Assembly: GCA_035640455.1 (NCBI GenBank)
Contig: DASQWB010000046.1
Span: 1-7,671, forward strand
Length of the DNA: 7,671 bases
Source of the DNA: AC-50 sp035640455
Lineage (GTDB): Bacteria > Actinomycetota > Thermoleophilia > Gaiellales > Gaiellaceae
Direction of reading: 5' to 3'
Under the pieces are notes generated by a model, which made no database searches, had not been told where the DNA came from, and worked only from the letters and a program-made list of their open reading frames with translations. Position numbers and translations under genes: made by a program. The first letter of the stretch is position 1. The number at the start of each line of letters is the position of its first letter. Shown here piece by piece: positions 4,686-7,671 of the stretch.

Positions 4686-5609
4686 GTGGCCAGGGAGAGG
4701 CGCAGGGCGCGTCCGACGGTCGTTCGGGTTGAGGGCGCTTGGGCTCGGGAGTCATTTGCGTTGCTTCGGCTGTATGCCTGGCTGAGTCACGGGCGGGGTC
4801 TGCAGCGTTTCGCGTGGGAGCTAGGCCGCATAGCAGGTCCGGACGCGAGCGCAGTGGTGGCTGTCGATGGTGTTCGGCTTCGCGTCTATCTCTCTGATGG
4901 GTATTGGGTTCATTTGCTCTTTTTTGCTGGCAGTTATGAGCCTGAGATCGATGCGGCGCTCGGGCAGGTACTTCGTCCGGGTATGCCGTTCATCGACTGC
5001 GGCGCGAATATCGGCTACTGGAGTTTGCTGGCCGCTGGCGGTCATCGGGCACGCGTGATCGCAATCGAACCTGCCGGACGCAGCTTCGAGCGTCTTGTCG
5101 AGAACGTGAAGCTAAACGGAGACGTCGTCCAGACTAGGCGTGCAGCTGTTTGGTCGAGCAGCGGTGCCGTTCTGAGCTTGGTCACGCATGCGCAGCGGCA
5201 TGCAGGTGCGAGTGTGGTGAATCGCAGGGAGCGCATTGGCGTCGCCGGGTACGGCGTCGAAGAGGTCGGGACGGTGACGCTCGATCAGATCTATCGAGAA
5301 TGCTATGAGGGTGAGGATTCGGTAGCTATCAAGCTCGACGTCGAAGATGCCGAGGTCGAGGCGCTGAGTGGAGCGCGAGAGCTTCTTGATTCTTGTGACG
5401 TGTTTCTTATCTACGAAGATCATGGCAGCGATCCGAAATGTCGAGTGACCGAGGAGATCTTGAAGGTTCCGGAGTATGGCGTTTATCGGTGGGACGGCGG
5501 CTTCGTGAAGATTTCGAGTCTCGATGACCTGCGTCGCATCAAGGTCTCCAGGCACACCGGTTACAACTTCTTCGGTATGCGAGAGGATTCGCGCTTCCTG
5601 AAGGTGTAA
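4686..5609 (+). CDS. FkbM family SAM-dependent methyltransferase
   Basis: This 307-residue protein matches FkbM-type methyltransferases, which O-methylate small molecules or sugar residues, often in glycan and natural-product clusters. Motif I, binding S-adenosylmethionine, is FIDCGANIGYWS (F102-S113; D104, G106, N108, G110). The acidic post-II residue is E128 in VIAIEP. A TVTLDQ segment (196-201) precedes the family signature KLDVED (216-221) and EALSGARELL; the usual Gly after DVE is Asp here. The N-terminal 100 residues are basic then mixed, with no signal peptide. Start GTG 4686 is weakly supported and there is no Shine-Dalgarno sequence. Base use differs from the neighbours: 28 of 60 bases are G/C at 5401-5460 and 30 of 60 at 4861-4920, against 46 of 60 at 1801-1860 in the kinase. 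With the adjacent tRNA, this suggests horizontal acquisition. It converges on the zinc-ribbon gene. The substrate is unknown; a surface sugar is a guess from the glycan genes downstream. Confidence 0.9.
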   Translation: MARERRRARPTVVRVEGAWARESFALLRLYAWLSHGRGLQRFAWELGRIAGPDASAVVAVDGVRLRVYLSDGYWVHLLFFAGSYEPEIDAALGQVLRPGMPFIDCGANIGYWSLLAAGGHRARVIAIEPAGRSFERLVENVKLNGDVVQTRRAAVWSSSGAVLSLVTHAQRHAGASVVNRRERIGVAGYGVEEVGTVTLDQIYRECYEGEDSVAIKLDVEDAEVEALSGARELLDSCDVFLIYEDHGSDPKCRVTEEILKVPEYGVYRWDGGFVKISSLDDLRRIKVSRHTGYNFFGMREDSRFLKV

Positions 5610-5654
5610 CGCGAACGCGCCGTTTGCGGCGCCCCGGCTCTTCGACGCGTCCAG

Positions 5655-5694
5655 GCCGCTGCCGACCCGAGCCCTGGCGGGTCGTGGCAGCGGC
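5655..5694. terminator. Strong bulged hairpin between convergent genes
   Basis: GCCGCTGCC plus GACCCG (5655-5669) pairs with CGGGTC (5678-5683) and GGCAGCGGC (5686-5694). This gives 15 base pairs interrupted only by a 2-base bulge (GT, 5684-5685), around loop AGCCCTGG. It lies 45 bases past the FkbM stop, in the convergent gap before the zinc-ribbon gene. No T-run follows on either strand. Its position suggests bidirectional termination or protection of 3' ends. Confidence 0.55.
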
Positions 5695-5717
5695 ACGGAG
5701 TTCTCCGCAGAACCCCT

Positions 5718-5757
5718 TTCTCGGCGCCCGTCGGGAGAGGGAGAGGCGCGCCGAGAA
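5718..5757. terminator. Second hairpin between convergent genes
   Basis: TTCTCGGCGC (5718-5727) and GCGCCGAGAA (5748-5757) are perfect 10-base inverted repeats separated by 20 bases. The A/T ends of the stem give a T-T start on either strand but no long U-tract. It lies about 67 bases past the zinc-ribbon stop in that gene's transcription direction, so it most likely ends the minus-strand operon. A mobile-element remnant cannot be excluded. Confidence 0.5.
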
Positions 5758-5823
5758 CACGGCAGCCTCGCAAACCGCGCGCAAAATCGCAACTTCGCGT
5801 TCTGGCCGATGCCGGGCCGCCGG

Positions 5824-6015
5824 CTACCGCAGCGGCGTCTCGGCGCCGGCGACGTCGCCGAACTCGCGCGCCGCGCAGGAGGGGCAGAAGACCGCGACCC
5901 CGCGTGGCTCGCGCGTGAGGTAGGCGCGCCAGCCTCGCTCGCCTCGATAGGGGCTTCCGCACTCGTCGCAACGCAAGGGCGGCTTCGGCGTCGTCGCACG
6001 CTCGGCGTCTGGCAT
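5824..6015 (-). CDS. Small four-cysteine zinc-ribbon protein
   Basis: This 63-residue protein has two Cys pairs, RCDECG (C16, C19) and FCPSC (C44, C47), separated by 24 residues containing W29 and a YLTREP turn, then AAREFGD. This is the layout of a small zinc ribbon or knuckle; similar CxxC...FCPxCAxREF proteins are usually annotated hypothetical. It probably binds one zinc ion in the cytoplasm; binding of nucleic acid or a protein partner is possible but not shown. No signal peptide or membrane segment is seen. It follows the glycosyltransferase by 48 bases on the same strand and may be the last gene of that operon. The gap contains two copies of palindromic TGCGCA, so it could also have its own promoter. 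The ATG at 6015 has only a weak CGGA upstream. Function unknown. Confidence 0.72.
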   Translation of the reverse strand: MPDAERATTPKPPLRCDECGSPYRGERGWRAYLTREPRGVAVFCPSCAAREFGDVAGAETPLR

Positions 6016-6031
6016 TCCGACGATACGACTC

Positions 6032-6054
6032 TGCGCAGCCGCTGAACTTGCGCA
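6032..6054. promoter_or_regulatory. Paired TGCGCA palindromes upstream of the zinc-ribbon gene
   Basis: Two copies of the self-complementary hexamer TGCGCA (6032-6037 and 6049-6054) are spaced 17 bases centre to centre, in the 48-base gap between the glycosyltransferase stop and the zinc-ribbon start. This could be a dyad operator or a hairpin stem. In GC-rich DNA, short palindromes like this can arise by chance. Confidence 0.25.
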
Positions 6055-6063
6055 CGTCCGCCG

Positions 6064-6837
6064 CTACGATCGGAGATGCCTCTGTCTCAGAAGCTCTCTG
6101 CCGACGAGCACGAGAAACTGACTGTTCGTGCGCGCGTAGCGTGACGCCAGCCGCCTCGGCTCGGAGAGGAGCCGGTGGAGCCACTCGAAGCCTGCCCGCT
6201 GCACCCAATCCGGCGCGCGCCGCTTGGTCCCGGCATGGAAGTCGAACGCCGCTCCGACTCCGGCCACGAGCGACGGCGCGAGCTCCTGCGCATGCCTCAG
6301 CATCCAGAGCTCCTGCTTCGGGCAGCCGAGCGACAGCCACACGAGGTGCGGGCTCGCCCTCGGAACGTCGGCAAGCGCCGCCTCCATCCCGCTGAACTCG
6401 TCCGATTCGAAGAACGGCAGCGACTGCTGTCCGACGATCTCCGCTCCCGGAAATCTTCGAGCAAGGTTCTCCGCGAGCCGGTGCAGGACATCCTCGGTCG
6501 ACCCGAGGAGGAAGTGCCGTAGGCCGAAGCGGCGCCCCTCGTCGATCGCGCGGGCCATGAGATCCGGCCCCGCGACCCGCGTCGCGGAGCGGTGGCCGAG
6601 GCGACGCTGGAGCCACGCGATCGGCCAGCCGTCGGGAAACGCCAGCGCTGCATTGGCAAGCGCTCGGCGGACGTCGTCGTCGTGACGAGCGACCACGAAC
6701 AGGTGCACGTTGCAGAGACAGACGTAGCCGCCCGCTCCGCCGAGCGCGCGGTCGACGACCCAGGTCGCTCCCGAGGCGACGTCTCCGACGAAGATCGGGG
6801 TGCCGAGGACGTCGGCGGTTGCCGGGCGCATGGCCAT
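6064..6837 (-). CDS. WecG/TagA/CpsF family glycosyltransferase
   Basis: This 257-residue enzyme belongs to the family that transfers N-acetylmannosamine or its uronic acid onto undecaprenyl-linked sugars in teichoic acid, enterobacterial common antigen or capsule synthesis at the inner membrane face. Visible landmarks are N43 in LCNVHLF, the putative catalytic D69 in AFPDGWPI, RVAGPDLM (87-94), FLLGS (109-113), LSLGCPKQELW (168-178), GVGAAFDFHAG (193-203) and RAPDWVQRAGFEWLHRLLSEPRRL (207-230). The sequence ends in a basic tail with a hydrophobic patch that may contact the membrane, as in TagA. Length and motifs indicate an intact enzyme. The frame is open upstream to 6960, but ATG 6837 is chosen because it overlaps the stop of the beta-helix gene as TAATG. 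Upstream residues look non-family and overlap that gene. The donor could differ from ManNAc; specificity is not readable here. Confidence 0.93.
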   Translation of the reverse strand: MAMRPATADVLGTPIFVGDVASGATWVVDRALGGAGGYVCLCNVHLFVVARHDDDVRRALANAALAFPDGWPIAWLQRRLGHRSATRVAGPDLMARAIDEGRRFGLRHFLLGSTEDVLHRLAENLARRFPGAEIVGQQSLPFFESDEFSGMEAALADVPRASPHLVWLSLGCPKQELWMLRHAQELAPSLVAGVGAAFDFHAGTKRRAPDWVQRAGFEWLHRLLSEPRRLASRYARTNSQFLVLVGRELLRQRHLRS

Positions 6838-7671
6838 TAGCAGCGGCGGGTCGCTGCGCCGTCGACGTCCTGGCCTGCTGCCCGCCAGCTCGCGAACGAC
6901 ATCTCGCCGTATCCCGAGCTCGTCGGCCGCATCCAGATGAAGTAGGGGCGCTTGCTGCAACCGAGGTGGTAGGTGTTGTTCCGGAAGCGGTTGTTGCGGC
7001 TCGTGTAGTAGCTCGTATCGCCGACGTACTGGATCAAGCCGCTATGACCGGCCGTCATCACGACGGTGTTGTCGTGGACGTCGACGTCCTGAAGCCGATG
7101 GGGGCCGCGCACGGCGTCGGTGCCCCGGTCCTGCTGCGTCAAGCAGATCCCGTCTCCGTTTCGGGAGACGGTATTGCCGAAGACCTCGACGCGCGGCGAT
7201 TCTGCGACGACGATGCCGCCCGACTGGCACCAACCGCGGCGCAGGGTGGCGTTGCGCCGCACCACGTTGTTCGCCACGGTTGCGTCGTACGAGATCTCGA
7301 TCACGATCCCCGCGTCGCTGTTCCGCTCGACGCGATTGCGCGCGACCCTGATGTGGCTCTCCGAGCCGTCGGTCCACAGCCCCGGGCCGCGATTGTCGTG
7401 GACGTAGTTGTCGGTGACGGACACGTTGCTCCCGTTCGCCCACTTCGCGCCTCCCGCCTCCCAGCAGGGGCAGACGCGCGAGTAGTTGTTCCAGGCGATT
7501 TCATTGCCGTCGACCGTCATCGGGCCACTCCCGCCGAGGCCCGCCTGGCCGTTGTCGTGAACGTAGTTGTTCCGCATCCTCGTCGCGCCGTCCATGCCGG
7601 CCCCGTGGTTCAGGCGTGCCTCGACGCCCTCGACGAGCCAGCCACGTCCGCCGTGAATCGCGGCGGACTGG
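6837..7671 (-). CDS. Right-handed parallel beta-helix repeat protein, C-terminal part (runs off right edge)
   Basis: At least 277 residues are visible, and the frame stays open to the right edge, so the true start lies outside. An internal ATG at 7595 is not the start: upstream codons continue the same repeat style (AIHGGRGWLVEGVEARLNHG). The sequence is a ladder of turns of roughly 22-25 residues, each ending near an Asn motif: NNYVHDN, NEIAWNN, DNYVHDN, NRVERNS, NNVVRRN, NTVSRNG, DNTVV and NRFRNN. This is the pattern of Beta_helix/PbH1 proteins, a fold used by pectate lyases, polysaccharide epimerases and surface adhesins. Extra cysteines (CPC, GWCQSGG, YHLGCSK) suggest an extracytoplasmic protein. 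No catalytic signature is certain. Its TAA overlaps the glycosyltransferase ATG, so the two are translated together and probably serve the same surface polysaccharide, this one possibly as a lyase, epimerase or carbohydrate-binding protein. Confidence 0.88.
   Translation of the reverse strand, partial: QSAAIHGGRGWLVEGVEARLNHGAGMDGATRMRNNYVHDNGQAGLGGSGPMTVDGNEIAWNNYSRVCPCWEAGGAKWANGSNVSVTDNYVHDNRGPGLWTDGSESHIRVARNRVERNSDAGIVIEISYDATVANNVVRRNATLRRGWCQSGGIVVAESPRVEVFGNTVSRNGDGICLTQQDRGTDAVRGPHRLQDVDVHDNTVVMTAGHSGLIQYVGDTSYYTSRNNRFRNNTYHLGCSKRPYFIWMRPTSSGYGEMSFASWRAAGQDVDGAATRRC

Noticed and set aside
4336..4755. Minus-strand open frame of 139 codons antisense to the tRNA
   Set aside because: Its centre (RGSNPRPSAWEADALPTELRP) is the familiar false peptide from reading a tRNA gene backwards; the rest is antisense to the L,D-transpeptidase and FkbM genes.
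5112..5999. Minus-strand open frame of 295 codons antisense to FkbM and across the convergent gap
   Set aside because: It has no family character and overlaps the FkbM gene (all motifs intact) and the zinc-ribbon gene.
5561..6616. Minus-strand open frame of 351 codons over the glycosyltransferase 3' half
   Set aside because: It is Arg/Ala-rich with no motifs, in a different frame from the clear WecG/TagA/CpsF sequence.

Overview
The window is high-GC bacterial DNA, apart from one conspicuously AT-richer gene. It encodes single-membrane, actinobacterial-type cell-envelope proteins. Thr/Ser-rich linkers ending in Lys-rich tails, Tyr/Cys motifs, an SH3-like/YkuD L,D-transpeptidase and a class I fructose-bisphosphate aldolase together suggest a deep-branching actinobacterium, possibly Thermoleophilia (Gaiellales/Solirubrobacterales). 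That placement is inference from protein style, not from a marker gene. Most starts lack a good Shine-Dalgarno sequence; the aldolase is the exception.

Left part (1-2450): the 5' end of a class I aldolase gene on the minus strand runs off the left edge. A 299-base divergent spacer separates it from a soluble PAS-PAS sensor histidine kinase (+) with no response regulator beside it. The kinase converges on a minus-strand gene for a small membrane-anchored or exported protein that ends with an HGWREIHPAW-type motif and may be OB-fold-like.

Middle part (2450-4685): a divergent spacer holds a perfect DnaA-box-like nonamer and several inverted repeats. A close plus-strand series follows: a stand-alone MshEN domain protein (the c-di-GMP-binding type found at the N-terminus of GspE/PilB/MshE ATPases), an exported Thr/Ser-rich protein with a heptalysine run, and, 2 bases later, an exported L,D-transpeptidase. 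The series ends at a tRNA-Gly(CCC) gene followed by a GC hairpin. The order suggests an envelope module in which a nucleotide-sensing domain, a wall-spanning stalk protein and a peptidoglycan cross-linker are co-expressed.

Right part (4686-7671): an FkbM-type methyltransferase gene (+) has visibly lower GC and different codon use, suggesting acquisition next to the tRNA. It converges, across two strong hairpins, on a minus-strand series. In transcription order this is a right-handed beta-helix protein (5' end beyond the right edge), a WecG/TagA/CpsF glycosyltransferase whose start overlaps the preceding stop (TAATG), and a 63-residue four-cysteine zinc-ribbon protein. This side looks like surface-glycan biosynthesis.

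No CRISPR array, insertion sequence, transposase, integrase or phage gene was seen. The most unusual items are the solitary MshEN protein with one degenerate half-site, its association with the Lys-tailed stalk protein and the L,D-transpeptidase, and the foreign-looking FkbM gene beside the tRNA.
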